Of a stretch of DNA of 10,122 nt, positions 1 to 5,886 are shown piece by piece (within the stretch, counting starts at the first letter, position 1; each line of letters starts with the position of its first letter). The stretch is from an uncultured Porphyromonadaceae bacterium. GTDB taxonomy: Bacteria > Bacteroidota > Bacteroidia > Bacteroidales > Muribaculaceae. The notes beneath the pieces were generated by a model. It was given only the letters and a program-made list of their open reading frames with translations. It had not been told where the DNA came from and ran no database searches. The stretch covers positions 1 through 10,122 of the forward strand of contig CAMWQF010000081.1 of assembly GCA_947176285.1 (NCBI GenBank), written 5' to 3'. The translations under genes and the position numbers were made by a program.

Positions 1-365
1 CCATTAGGACAATTACTTATGTCTACTTCTGTTATGTTTGTTGTAATATTAGAATGTGAAATAGTTTGTCCTGAAAGTGAATATACATAAATAGATCCTT
101 CTGCTATCAATTCAATATTTGAAACCTCTACTTTGACAATTCCTTTAGTAGGATTAGGATATATCTTAATGATTTTACCGTCCAAATTATCTGACACAGG
201 ATTGTTCTCTTCATCTTCAGAGGATGGTAATCCTCTTGTGGTCATTACTATTTCTTTGATAATTCTATTTCCTGCGTTGTCATATCGATACTCGATTCTT
301 TTACTTGAAGAATTCCCTGCAAAAATAGTAAGAAGCGTAAGTAATATGCTAATAGTAGTTTTCAT
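1..365 (-). CDS. Small secreted protein with YD (RHS-like) motif and T9SS type A sorting domain, 3' end outside window
   Basis: About 121 codons are visible; the reading frame is open to the window edge. The product starts with MKTT and a hydrophobic stretch (residues 4-16) that fits a Sec signal peptide, with likely cleavage shortly after residue 17. Residues 25-34 (EYRYDNAGNR) match the YD/RHS-type motif. An acidic linker (about 47-60) follows, then a domain beginning IKIYPNPTKG (about 65-74) and continuing with IYVYSLSGQTI and VDISNCPNG. That pattern is the hallmark of the Por-secretion type A C-terminal domain, which is recognised and removed by the type IX system where one exists; many gut Bacteroidales encode such domains without an obvious full system. 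Start chosen: the ATG at 365 precedes the signal peptide directly. The upstream stretch contains AATATTTG, one base off the TAnnTTTG -7 box. Similar short proteins joining one YD motif to a sorting domain are familiar from Bacteroidales; their role is unknown to me. Confidence 0.8.
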   Translation of the reverse strand, partial: MKTTISILLTLLTIFAGNSSSKRIEYRYDNAGNRIIKEIVMTTRGLPSSEDEENNPVSDNLDGKIIKIYPNPTKGIVKVEVSNIELIAEGSIYVYSLSGQTISHSNITTNITEVDISNCPN

Positions 366-492
366 GATATTTAATACAATTGTTCGTTAAAAATAGATAT
401 CGGCTAAGCCATATCGGTCGTCAATCCAAATATTTAGTTGACAAGTTTAGCATTTAATGTCTTGTATTGGTCGTTTCCTCTTAGGTCAAAAA

Positions 493-536
493 AACTTTTT
501 CTGAAATGTGCATTGACCATCAAGAACTTTTTCTGA
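493..536. repeat. Pair of 12-bp direct repeats, 32 bp apart
   Basis: AACTTTTTCTGA occurs at 493-504 and again at 525-536, a perfect match with a start-to-start spacing of 32 bp, about three helical turns. The first copy sits inside an inverted pair GGTCAA (484-489) / TTGACC (513-518). A second inverted pair, ACCGAT (536-541) / ATCGGT (554-559), lies directly beside it. The block lies upstream of the minus-strand gene at 1-365 and downstream of the RhuM-like remnant, so it could be a regulator site or scar. Function is inferred only from the geometry. Confidence 0.45.
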
Positions 537-558
537 CCGATTGAATATGACGTATCGG

Positions 559-621
559 TTATAAAGTGTCATCAGATTGATAGAGGATGATTTCGTTATC
601 TTGGCTTGATTCTATATTCAT
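559..621 (-). pseudogene. N-terminal remnant resembling RhuM/Bro-N family protein
   Basis: A 20-codon frame on the minus strand ends at an in-frame TAA. Its tail, NEIILYQSDDTL, resembles the opening of RhuM-type virulence proteins, which typically run on into a stretch like LEVRLEDETVWLTQAQ. That expected continuation is absent in any frame after the stop, and the sequence turns into AT-rich non-coding DNA with short inverted repeats. I read this as a gene broken after about codon 20. Only some 12 residues support the family call, so a chance match is possible. The frame begins 12 bp after the stop of the 47-residue ORF at 634-777. Confidence 0.3.
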
Positions 622-633
622 ATTTTTTGAATA

Positions 634-777
634 CTATTTAATTAACAAGTAGCATATTAGTTCAAAATCACAAAGTCTCTTGACCTCATTCCCAAGGACC
701 ATCCTCTGTCGCCTCCTTTTAGCCGGAACGCAGGTATCTATAGAATCCTCTTTGAGTGTCTTTTTGATGTTGTCCAT
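634..777 (-). CDS. Possible small basic protein of unknown function, 47 residues
   Basis: The frame opens with ATG at 777 and closes with TAG at 634-636. The product begins MDNIKKTLKEDS and has a strongly basic patch (AKRRRQR, about residues 19-25) followed by a hydrophobic end (FELICYLLIK). I do not recognise a family. The basic patch could contact nucleic acid or simply be chance. In its favour, a good Bacteroidetes-type promoter lies upstream on the same strand (938-969). Against it, the leader would be about 155 nt long, the frame is very short, and the RhuM-like remnant immediately downstream suggests a decayed locus. It may be a fragment of a former gene. Confidence 0.22.
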   Translation of the reverse strand: MDNIKKTLKEDSIDTCVPAKRRRQRMVLGNEVKRLCDFELICYLLIK

Positions 778-937
778 AATTTCATTCTTATAAAAAGTAA
801 ACTAGCAATGTTTCTGCGCATCCGTAGGTCGAACAAAGCCTGCAACGACTACAAGGATAATCCAAAGTTTTTTCGTCTAAAAGCCGAAAGTGGTTGTTAT
901 TATTGTCCGGTATTTTTCAGAAAAACGTTACTGATGG

Positions 938-969
938 CAAAGATAACAAATTTTTTCTAGATAGCCAAC
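938..969 (-). promoter_or_regulatory. Minus-strand Bacteroidetes-type promoter
   Basis: Read on the minus strand, GTTG (966-969) is followed after exactly 20 bases by TATCTTTG (938-945). This is a perfect TAnnTTTG -7 box with a three-of-four match to the TTTG -33 box at the normal spacing. Transcription would start near 932 and run leftward towards the small ORF at 634-777 and the RhuM-like remnant. It is the best promoter match in the window apart from the one before kbl. Confidence 0.45.
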
Positions 970-1034
970 TATTTTGAAAAAGAATTTTAAAAATTTTAAG
1001 CCGGTACGACTTCAATTCAAACCCACTTCCCATG

Positions 1035-1072
1035 CTCTTTGCGCCTCCTGCCACTCTGCGCCCTCTGCGTGA
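1035..1072. repeat. CTCTGCG-rich dispersed repeat, copy 1
   Basis: A 38-bp element built of CTCTGCG-like units. It aligns without gaps to 1902-1939 with 30 of 38 bases identical; differences are concentrated in the 10 central bases. Elements of this flavour (CGCAGAG on the other strand) turn up between genes in many bacterial genomes, so this is probably a dispersed family rather than a local duplication. Confidence 0.6.
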
Positions 1073-1124
1073 TATAATTAGAACTTGCGAAAGATGTGTA
1101 AGTAATAATAATGTTCCATAGAGT

Positions 1125-1151
1125 AAGACTGCACGAAAAACGCGCAGTCTT
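1125..1151. other. Stable hairpin, possible transcript end
   Basis: AAGACTGC (1125-1132) pairs perfectly with GCAGTCTT (1144-1151). Inside it CG pairs with CG across a single A-C mismatch, closing a loop of five A residues. No run of T follows on either strand, so it is not a classical intrinsic terminator. It could be a processing signal, the end of a decayed gene or part of an RNA. Confidence 0.4.
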
Positions 1152-1198
1152 TAACATATATTAAAAGCTTCATGCCCAAAATGGGCAGTCAATTCCAT

Positions 1199-1206
1199 TA
1201 ACTTTG
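1199..1206 (+). promoter_or_regulatory. Orphan -7 box (TAACTTTG)
   Basis: TAACTTTG is an exact match to TAnnTTTG on the plus strand, but no TTTG is found about 20 bases upstream, where CCCA of a short palindrome (TGCCCA-AAA-TGGGCA, 1173-1187) sits instead. No open reading frame follows. If used, it would drive a non-coding transcript towards the terminator at 1853-1898. An eight-base degenerate motif can easily arise by chance. Confidence 0.2.
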
Positions 1207-1710
1207 CCCCCGGAAACAAAACCATGACATGACCGATGCGGCATGACGGTCGAAAATACAGCCTGAAGCATCCAATCCAGGATAGACCTCATACATATCC
1301 AACACCGTCATCCCACATAAAAATGCTCCATAAAGCATTACTCGATTATGCCGATTATAAATGAAAGTGATCATTCATAATCATCACCGGCAAGAAGTTC
1401 CTCACGGAGGCCTGAGGCCTGACGGTCCACTCCGCGCCGCGCTCAGCATGGAACGCAGGCTTTCCAGCCTGCCATCCCCATCCGAAGCCCGGAAAGAGCA
1501 CAATTACATTCTGCCACAACCCATGGAAGGTATCCTCGCATTATGAAATTCATACTGCGCGAAGCGCTGATACTTAATACTGAGGAGAAGCCTTTAATAC
1601 TTGGAAGCTCAAGGGGCTTCACCCTTCCATGCTTCAATGCATCAATTGCTTGATAATGATAATTACGCTGACAGGCACGAGCCCTGACGGACCACTGTCT
1701 CCATAATTAA

Positions 1711-1738
1711 TCATTGATCATTCATCATTGATCATTGA
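1711..1738. repeat. 14-bp tandem repeat, two copies
   Basis: TCATTGATCATTCA (1711-1724) is followed directly by TCATTGATCATTGA (1725-1738), 13 of 14 bases identical. Each unit centres on the palindrome TGATCA. AT-rich tandem and palindromic repeats of this type are common between genes in Bacteroidales. Confidence 0.6.
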
Positions 1739-1826
1739 AATAGAGTATCGACCCTGACGGCTCCGGCATGACCGCATCCGGCGCCCTATGCTCTCCCCGC
1801 CATAGGTGACGGGGAATGGTAAGTCG

Positions 1827-1848
1827 GATTTTCAGCAGGCTGAAAATC
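1827..1848. repeat. Near-perfect palindrome
   Basis: GATTTTCAGC (1827-1836) and GCTGAAAATC (1839-1848) are exact inverted copies separated by two bases. As RNA this gives roughly nine base pairs with a tetraloop. It ends four bases before the terminator stem at 1853, so the two could form tandem hairpins at the end of one transcript. It could equally be a protein-binding operator. Confidence 0.5.
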
Positions 1849-1852
1849 TATT

Positions 1853-1898
1853 GCGTGCAGTTTAGGAATACAAATCCCAAGCTGCACGCTTTTTCTTT
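1853..1898 (+). terminator. Rho-independent terminator with no recognised gene in front
   Basis: GCGTGCAG (1853-1860) pairs with CTGCACGC (1882-1889) over eight GC-rich base pairs; GGA/TCC within the loop (1865-1867 and 1875-1877) can extend the fold. TTTTTCTTT follows immediately on the plus strand. No comparable T run lies on the minus side, so it is directional. Reading plus-strand DNA leftwards from here, no convincing gene is met in the window. Confidence 0.6.
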
Positions 1899-1901
1899 AT
1901 C

Positions 1902-1939
1902 CTCTCTGCGCCCCCACCACCTCTGCGTTCTCTGCGTGA
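1902..1939. repeat. CTCTGCG-rich dispersed repeat, copy 2
   Basis: Second 38-bp copy of the element at 1035-1072, in the same orientation, just after the terminator tail. The identical stretches are CTCTGCG in the middle and TCTGCGTGA at the right end. A further shared word, TGCGAAAGATG, lies to the right of each copy (1086-1096 and 2010-2020), hinting that the related segment may be longer than the obvious repeat. Confidence 0.6.
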
Positions 1940-2072
1940 GCCATAGATGAAGTCATTCTGCCGGTTCAAAATGTTAAGACAGCTCGGCTGATACTGGGGG
2001 AACTCTGAATGCGAAAGATGACAAATCATTAAATTTTCTGCGACATAATGCGCAATATTCAAAAATTTAATG

Positions 2073-2080
2073 TAATTTTG
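2073..2080 (+). promoter_or_regulatory. Probable -7 box of tdh (TAATTTTG)
   Basis: TAATTTTG matches TAnnTTTG exactly and lies 68 bases before the tdh start, so the leader would be about 60 nt. The -33 position has no clear TTTG. The leader contains a small hairpin, AAGGGA (2111-2116) / TCCCTT (2122-2127), about 20 bases before the start codon, which might affect translation. Confidence 0.4.
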
Positions 2081-2148
2081 CAGACGGATTCCCGACGTTT
2101 TTTCATAAGCAAGGGAAAAGATCCCTTAATTGTCTAATCAACACAGAA

Positions 2149-3111
2149 ATGAAAAATATTCTTGTCATAGGCAGCACTGGCCAAATTGGAAGTGAACTGA
2201 CAATGAAACTTCGCGGCCTTTATCCGGATGGAAATGTCGTAGCCGGCTATATCCCCGGTGCTGAACCAAAAGGTGCCCTTCTTGAATCCGGCCCTTCGGC
2301 TATTGTTGACATTACTAATCCCGGTCAGATAGCTGATGCCGTAGATAAATATAAGGTCGATACTATTTATAATCTTGCCGCTCTTCTCAGTGCTGTGGCT
2401 GAGGTGAAACCGCAGTTGGCTTGGAAAATAGGTCTTGGTGGACTGTTTAATACTCTTGAAGTGGCTCGTGAGAAAGGTTGTGCAGTATTCACTCCAAGTT
2501 CAATTGGCAGTTTCGGTAATTCTACCCCGCATACCAAGACTCCGCAAGATACCATCCAGCGTCCCGAAACTATGTATGGCGTGACAAAGGTCTCCGGAGA
2601 ACTCCTCAGCGACTACTATGCCAAGCGCTTTGGCGTTGATACACGTTCTGTAAGATTCCCGGGATTGATTAGTTATGTTGCTCCTCCTGGTGGAGGCACG
2701 ACTGACTATGCAGTTGACATATATTATTATGCTGTCAATGGCGAGACTTTCAAATGTCCGCTTAAGCCTGGCACTCTTATGGATATGATGTATATGCCCG
2801 ATGCTCTTCGAGCAGCTGTGGAGATTATGGAGGCTGATCCTTCTAAATTGAAGCATCGAAATTCGTTTAATATCACTTCTATGAGTTTTGACCCGGAAGA
2901 GATTTATGCAAAAATCAAGGAATATGTGCCTGATTTCAAGATGGAATATGAACTTGATCCATTGCGCCAAAAGATTGCTGACTCATGGCCTGATAGTCTT
3001 GACGATTCTTGCGCTCGCGAAGAGTGGGGCTGGAAACCGGAATATGATCTAGATGCTATGACTCAAGATATGCTCAAAAATCTCAGGATAAAACTCAACA
3101 AACCGGCTTAA
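2149..3111 (+). CDS. tdh: L-threonine 3-dehydrogenase, SDR (epimerase-like) type
   Basis: Cytosolic NAD-dependent enzyme oxidising L-threonine to 2-amino-3-ketobutyrate, which Kbl then cleaves to glycine and acetyl-CoA. The 320-residue protein has the Rossmann motif G8-S-T-G11-Q-I-G14 at its N-terminus, the SDR catalytic pair Y143-x3-K147 (YGVTK) and the serine segment TPSSIGSFG (115-123). It also has RFPGLIS (169-175) and GGGTTDYAVDIY (181-192), which are characteristic of the SDR-type threonine dehydrogenases rather than of sugar epimerases. The length is normal for that group, which is unrelated to the zinc-dependent Tdh of E. coli. The ATG at 2149 places the glycine motif directly at the N-terminus. 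There is no Shine-Dalgarno site, as usual in this phylum. The gene ends about 90 bases before a terminator, so it looks monocistronic. Its partner kbl lies about 6.5 kb downstream, beyond the efflux operon. Confidence 0.93.
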   Translation: MKNILVIGSTGQIGSELTMKLRGLYPDGNVVAGYIPGAEPKGALLESGPSAIVDITNPGQIADAVDKYKVDTIYNLAALLSAVAEVKPQLAWKIGLGGLFNTLEVAREKGCAVFTPSSIGSFGNSTPHTKTPQDTIQRPETMYGVTKVSGELLSDYYAKRFGVDTRSVRFPGLISYVAPPGGGTTDYAVDIYYYAVNGETFKCPLKPGTLMDMMYMPDALRAAVEIMEADPSKLKHRNSFNITSMSFDPEEIYAKIKEYVPDFKMEYELDPLRQKIADSWPDSLDDSCAREEWGWKPEYDLDAMTQDMLKNLRIKLNKPA

Positions 3112-3200
3112 GTAGAATAAACATATAATCAGACCGACTCATATTCCGCAATTTTTGCTTTAGAATTTGAATATTGGTCTTATTTCCTATAAATTGGTCA

Positions 3201-3237
3201 AAAACGCTGATTTCATATTAGAATTCAGCGTTTTTTT
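3201..3237 (+). terminator. Rho-independent terminator after tdh
   Basis: AAAACGCTGA (3201-3210) pairs with TCAGCGTTTT (3225-3234), a 10-bp perfect stem with a 14-base loop. The T run continues to 3237. It separates tdh from the efflux operon. Confidence 0.8.
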
Positions 3238-3239
3238 AT

Positions 3240-3247
3240 TACCTTTG
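3240..3247 (+). promoter_or_regulatory. Probable -7 box of the efflux operon (TACCTTTG)
   Basis: TACCTTTG fits TAnnTTTG exactly and begins three bases after the tdh terminator tail; there is no good -33 TTTG because the terminator stem occupies that position. The leader would be about 65-70 nt. GCACT (3247-3251) and AGTGC (3274-3278), with GTTTT/AAAAC inside, could fold around the expected start of transcription. This arrangement suggests the operon is transcribed separately from tdh. Confidence 0.4.
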
Positions 3248-3320
3248 CACTTTCGTTTTGTCGAAAAACTTTCAGTGCGTTATATAATAAGTTAAACATT
3301 TATAATATAGACATTTTACA

Positions 3321-4715
3321 ATGACTATCCGAAAACATCGACTGACGATGCTTCTTGTTGGTATGCTATCTTTCGGATTCCAAACGTTTGCCCAGAATCA
3401 GGAAGCAGGTATGCTTCTTGTGGGTGCAATGGGGGTGAATACCGATTCTATATCGATTAGCAGAGAAGAATGCATCGACATTGCTCTCAGTCAGAGTCCT
3501 ACTATCCGAGTTGCGGATCTTGAGGTGAAAAGAGTCAATTACTCTAAGAAAGAGACTATTGGCAATCTATTGCCAAATATTGGATTCTCTCTCTCTTATC
3601 AGAGAAGTATAGAACTCCAGACTATCAGAATGAATATGGGAGGGCAGAGCCAGAAACTTAAAATGGGTTCTGATAATACTTGGAATACAGGTTTCAGTGT
3701 TTCTCTTCCAATTATTGCTCCAACTCTTTGGAAAGCAATCTCAATCTCTGACACTCAGATTGCCCAGAATCTTGAGAGCGCTCGTTCAAGCCGGCTTGAA
3801 CTTGTAAATCAAGTGAACAAGGCTTATTATGCTCTAATGCTTGCAATTGCTTCAAAAGAGGTAATTAAGCAGAACTACGATATTGCTAAATATACTGCTG
3901 AAATATATAAAAAGCAGTTTGAACAAGGCACTGCTTCCGAATATGACGTGCTTCGTTCGGAGGTGCAGGTCAAGAATATCGAGCCGTCTCTTCTCGATGC
4001 GGATATTTCAGTAAAACAATGCCAACTTTCCCTCAATGTCTTAATGGGAATTGATGATGCTCTGAATCTATATCCGTCGGTAACACTGGAAGATATGCAG
4101 AAAGATATGTATGCATACCTTTTGGAATCAAAGGATTTGTCGGGCAACTCATCTCTTCGCTCTCTTGAACTTTCACAAAAATTGGCTGCCCAAAACGTTA
4201 CCTTGAAGAAGTTTGCTTGGATTCCTACTATTGGCGCAAGCTACAATCTTAATTGGTTGTCTCTTAGCAATGGTCCGATGTTTAAGGATGTTGAATTCGC
4301 GCCGTATTCTTCTGTAGGAGTTAGCATTTCAGTGCCAATTTTCTCAGGTGGCACTAAATGGTATCAGATGAAGCAGGCTCAGGTGCAAGAAAAAGAACTT
4401 GCATTCCAAAAAGAAAACCTCATCAATAGCTTGAATATGCAAGTGGATCTTGCTCTTGACAATATCAACCGCCAGGCTAAGCAAATAGATTCCTCTAAAG
4501 AAGGAGTGCATCAAGCAAAAAAGGCTCATGAGATCATGCAGAAGAGTTTCCAAATTGGTGCGGCATCTTATCTGCAACTTCGTGACAGTGAACTTGCCGA
4601 CACCAGTGCTCAGCTTGCTTATCTACAAGCTATTTATAATTATTTAGTATCAACAAGCGAACTTGACCTCCTTCTTGGCAAGGATAGCTCAATACAAGTA
4701 AATTCATCAAAATGA
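3321..4715 (+). CDS. TolC-family outer-membrane channel of an RND efflux system
   Basis: Outer-membrane trimer that forms the exit duct of a tripartite pump. The 464-residue protein begins with a Sec signal peptide: basic MTIRKHR, a hydrophobic core (8-20), and a likely cleavage after FA-Q near residue 24. Two outer-membrane efflux repeats follow. The first opens with SREECIDIALSQSPTIRVADLEV (about 46-68) and includes the coiled-coil helices around 155-245; the second spans about 275-455 and includes NVTLKKFAWIPTIGASYNL and the second helical pair. Length and two-repeat layout are normal for the family. The N-terminus contains MLLVG twice (10-14 and 31-35), encoded by a 15-bp direct repeat with one mismatch, so residue 31 is a conceivable alternative start, but using it would lose the signal peptide. 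First gene of the operon; its stop overlaps the adaptor start by four bases (ATGA). Substrate unknown. Confidence 0.92.
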   Translation: MTIRKHRLTMLLVGMLSFGFQTFAQNQEAGMLLVGAMGVNTDSISISREECIDIALSQSPTIRVADLEVKRVNYSKKETIGNLLPNIGFSLSYQRSIELQTIRMNMGGQSQKLKMGSDNTWNTGFSVSLPIIAPTLWKAISISDTQIAQNLESARSSRLELVNQVNKAYYALMLAIASKEVIKQNYDIAKYTAEIYKKQFEQGTASEYDVLRSEVQVKNIEPSLLDADISVKQCQLSLNVLMGIDDALNLYPSVTLEDMQKDMYAYLLESKDLSGNSSLRSLELSQKLAAQNVTLKKFAWIPTIGASYNLNWLSLSNGPMFKDVEFAPYSSVGVSISVPIFSGGTKWYQMKQAQVQEKELAFQKENLINSLNMQVDLALDNINRQAKQIDSSKEGVHQAKKAHEIMQKSFQIGAASYLQLRDSELADTSAQLAYLQAIYNYLVSTSELDLLLGKDSSIQVNSSK

Positions 4716-5770
4716 AAACTTATAAATACGTATCTTCGGCCCTAGTGCTTGCTCTTGCACTGGCCGCATGTGGCAAGGATAAAGCCGAAAAAGAGAGTGA
4801 AAAGGAAGAAGTGCCCGTAGTCAAGACTATGAAGGTGAGTGAGCAAGAAGTTGATCAACTCGCTGTATATACGGCATCCGTCGAACCGGAAGTTATCAAC
4901 AACATTTCTGCTATGATGGCAAACAGAATAAAGGCTATCTATGTGGATGAAGGTGTTCGTGTGGCAAAAGGTCAGAAACTCGTGCTTCTTGATGACGTCA
5001 ACACAACACAGTATGAACTTGCCGTAGATAATGCAAAGGCTGCTCTCAGAAATGCCCAGACTAACTACGATCGTGCTGTTGAACTTCTCAAAATAGGTGG
5101 TGGCACTCAGCAGCAAGTAGACCAGATGGAGATGACGCTTATCAATGCTAAGAACTCTGTGGCTCAGGCTGAGCGTACTCTTGCAAACGCCAAAGAGAAT
5201 ATGGTGCTCACTTCTCCGATCGACGGAATTGTTACTAAGCGAAATTATGATCCGGGTGATATGACCGGAGCACTCCCTGTTCTTACTGTTGCTAAGGTAA
5301 ATCCGGTGAAAGTAGTGATTAATGTCAATGAGTCTCAACTTTCAAATATTAATAAAGGTATGCCGGTCGACCTTACATTCAACACTTACGGTGATGAAGT
5401 TTTCAAAGGCAACGTTTCTTTGGTGATGCCTACCGTAGATGCTGCAAGCCGTACGGTTGGAGTGGAAATTACCCTTCCTAACGCAGACGGACGTGTGTTG
5501 CCCGGTATGTTCGGACGTGCTACAATTTCTCATGGCAACGCTAATCATGTCGTTGTGCCTGACAGGGCTGTCGTCAAGCAGCAGGGTAGTGGCGACCATT
5601 ATGTGTACGTGCTTCAGAATGATGGCACTGTTTCATATAATAAGGTGGAACTCGGTCAGCGTATAGGAACAAGTTATGAACTTATTTCCGGTGTTCCGGC
5701 GAATGCAGAAGTGGTGGTAGAAGGCCAGAATGCTCTCACTAACGGCAAAAAAGTTCAGGTGATTAAATAA
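4712..5770 (+). CDS. RND periplasmic adaptor (membrane fusion protein), lipoprotein
   Basis: Adaptor that bridges the RND pump and the TolC-like channel across the periplasm. The 352-residue protein starts with MKTYKYVSS, a hydrophobic core and a lipobox LAAC with C20 as the lipidated residue, then a charged linker rich in K and E (21-33). The two halves of the lipoyl-like domain lie at about 62-95 (IKAIYVDEGVRVAKGQKLV) and 165-198 (LTSPIDGIVTKRNYDPGDM), separated by an alpha-helical hairpin (about 99-162) that contacts the channel. A beta-barrel domain (about 200-275) and a membrane-proximal domain (278-350) complete the fold. The length is normal. The ATGA overlap with the channel gene indicates translational coupling, which fits stoichiometric assembly. 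A run of AT-rich inverted repeats, and no GC-rich terminator, separates it from the pump gene, so co-transcription is likely. Confidence 0.93.
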   Translation: MKTYKYVSSALVLALALAACGKDKAEKESEKEEVPVVKTMKVSEQEVDQLAVYTASVEPEVINNISAMMANRIKAIYVDEGVRVAKGQKLVLLDDVNTTQYELAVDNAKAALRNAQTNYDRAVELLKIGGGTQQQVDQMEMTLINAKNSVAQAERTLANAKENMVLTSPIDGIVTKRNYDPGDMTGALPVLTVAKVNPVKVVINVNESQLSNINKGMPVDLTFNTYGDEVFKGNVSLVMPTVDAASRTVGVEITLPNADGRVLPGMFGRATISHGNANHVVVPDRAVVKQQGSGDHYVYVLQNDGTVSYNKVELGQRIGTSYELISGVPANAEVVVEGQNALTNGKKVQVIK

Positions 5771-5776
5771 TTTATT

Positions 5777-5875
5777 GTTTAAATGTTTAAAAGTTTAATT
5801 GTTGAGAAATTGGTGGTCGCAAAACAACTAATCTCTTTAAATTCTTAAATTTATTAAACTTATAAACCACTAAAC
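5777..5875. repeat. AT-rich imperfect inverted repeat between adaptor and pump genes
   Basis: The 22-base arm at 5777-5798 matches the reverse complement of 5854-5875 at 18 of 22 positions. Both arms are built from GTTTA/TAAAC words, and the inner part (TTGTTG around 5800, CAAC around 5825) can extend the pairing. Almost the whole 116-bp gap between the adaptor and the pump is made of it. In RNA it would give a long weak hairpin ahead of the pump start codon. TTTAAAC-type repeats are common between genes in Bacteroidales. Confidence 0.5.
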
Positions 5876-5886
5876 CCTTAAACCAA

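Larger units (their letters stand above)
778..2148. other. Gene-free intergenic block with repeats and hairpins
   Basis: No frame here looks like a conserved protein: the open frames are short, overlap on both strands and contain repeat-derived residues. The block holds a minus-strand promoter (938-969), two CTCTGCG repeats, hairpins at 1125-1151, 1173-1187, 1455-1472, 1557-1567 and 1604-1620, a short motif CCTGACGG three times (1418, 1683, 1753), a tandem repeat (1711-1738), a palindrome (1827-1848), a plus-strand terminator (1853-1898) and the tdh promoter. Base composition swings from AT-rich (about 950-1010) to GC-rich (about 1400-1480 and 1750-1815), as expected for a patchwork of old insertions. 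A non-coding RNA within 1200-1898 is possible. Confidence 0.6.

Noticed and set aside
133..390. 85-codon open frame on the plus strand
   Set aside because: It is the antisense of the sorting-domain gene at 1-365, whose minus-strand translation shows a signal peptide and clear motifs; the plus-strand product has none.
1361..1637. Short overlapping open frames on both strands (about 61 and 64 codons)
   Set aside because: No family resemblance; the sequence is dominated by hairpins and GC-rich repeats, and neither frame has a promoter or plausible start context.
1862..2062. 66-codon minus-strand frame
   Set aside because: Much of it is translation of the CTCTGCG repeat and of the terminator stem, giving low-complexity R/G-rich residues.
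2081..2148. Riboswitch or attenuator in the tdh leader
   Set aside because: Only about 60 nt with one six-pair hairpin; no known aptamer core and no terminator or antiterminator pair.
366..2148. CRISPR array, tRNA or complete insertion sequence in the gene-free stretch
   Set aside because: No evenly spaced repeats with unique spacers, no T-arm or anticodon-arm pattern, and no transposase frame with terminal repeats were found.
2500..2970. 156-codon minus-strand frame inside tdh
   Set aside because: Antisense shadow of a conserved dehydrogenase; the residue composition is not protein-like.
4742..5338. 198-codon minus-strand frame inside the adaptor gene
   Set aside because: Antisense of a clearly recognisable adaptor with lipobox and lipoyl domains; long open shadows are common opposite such codon usage.
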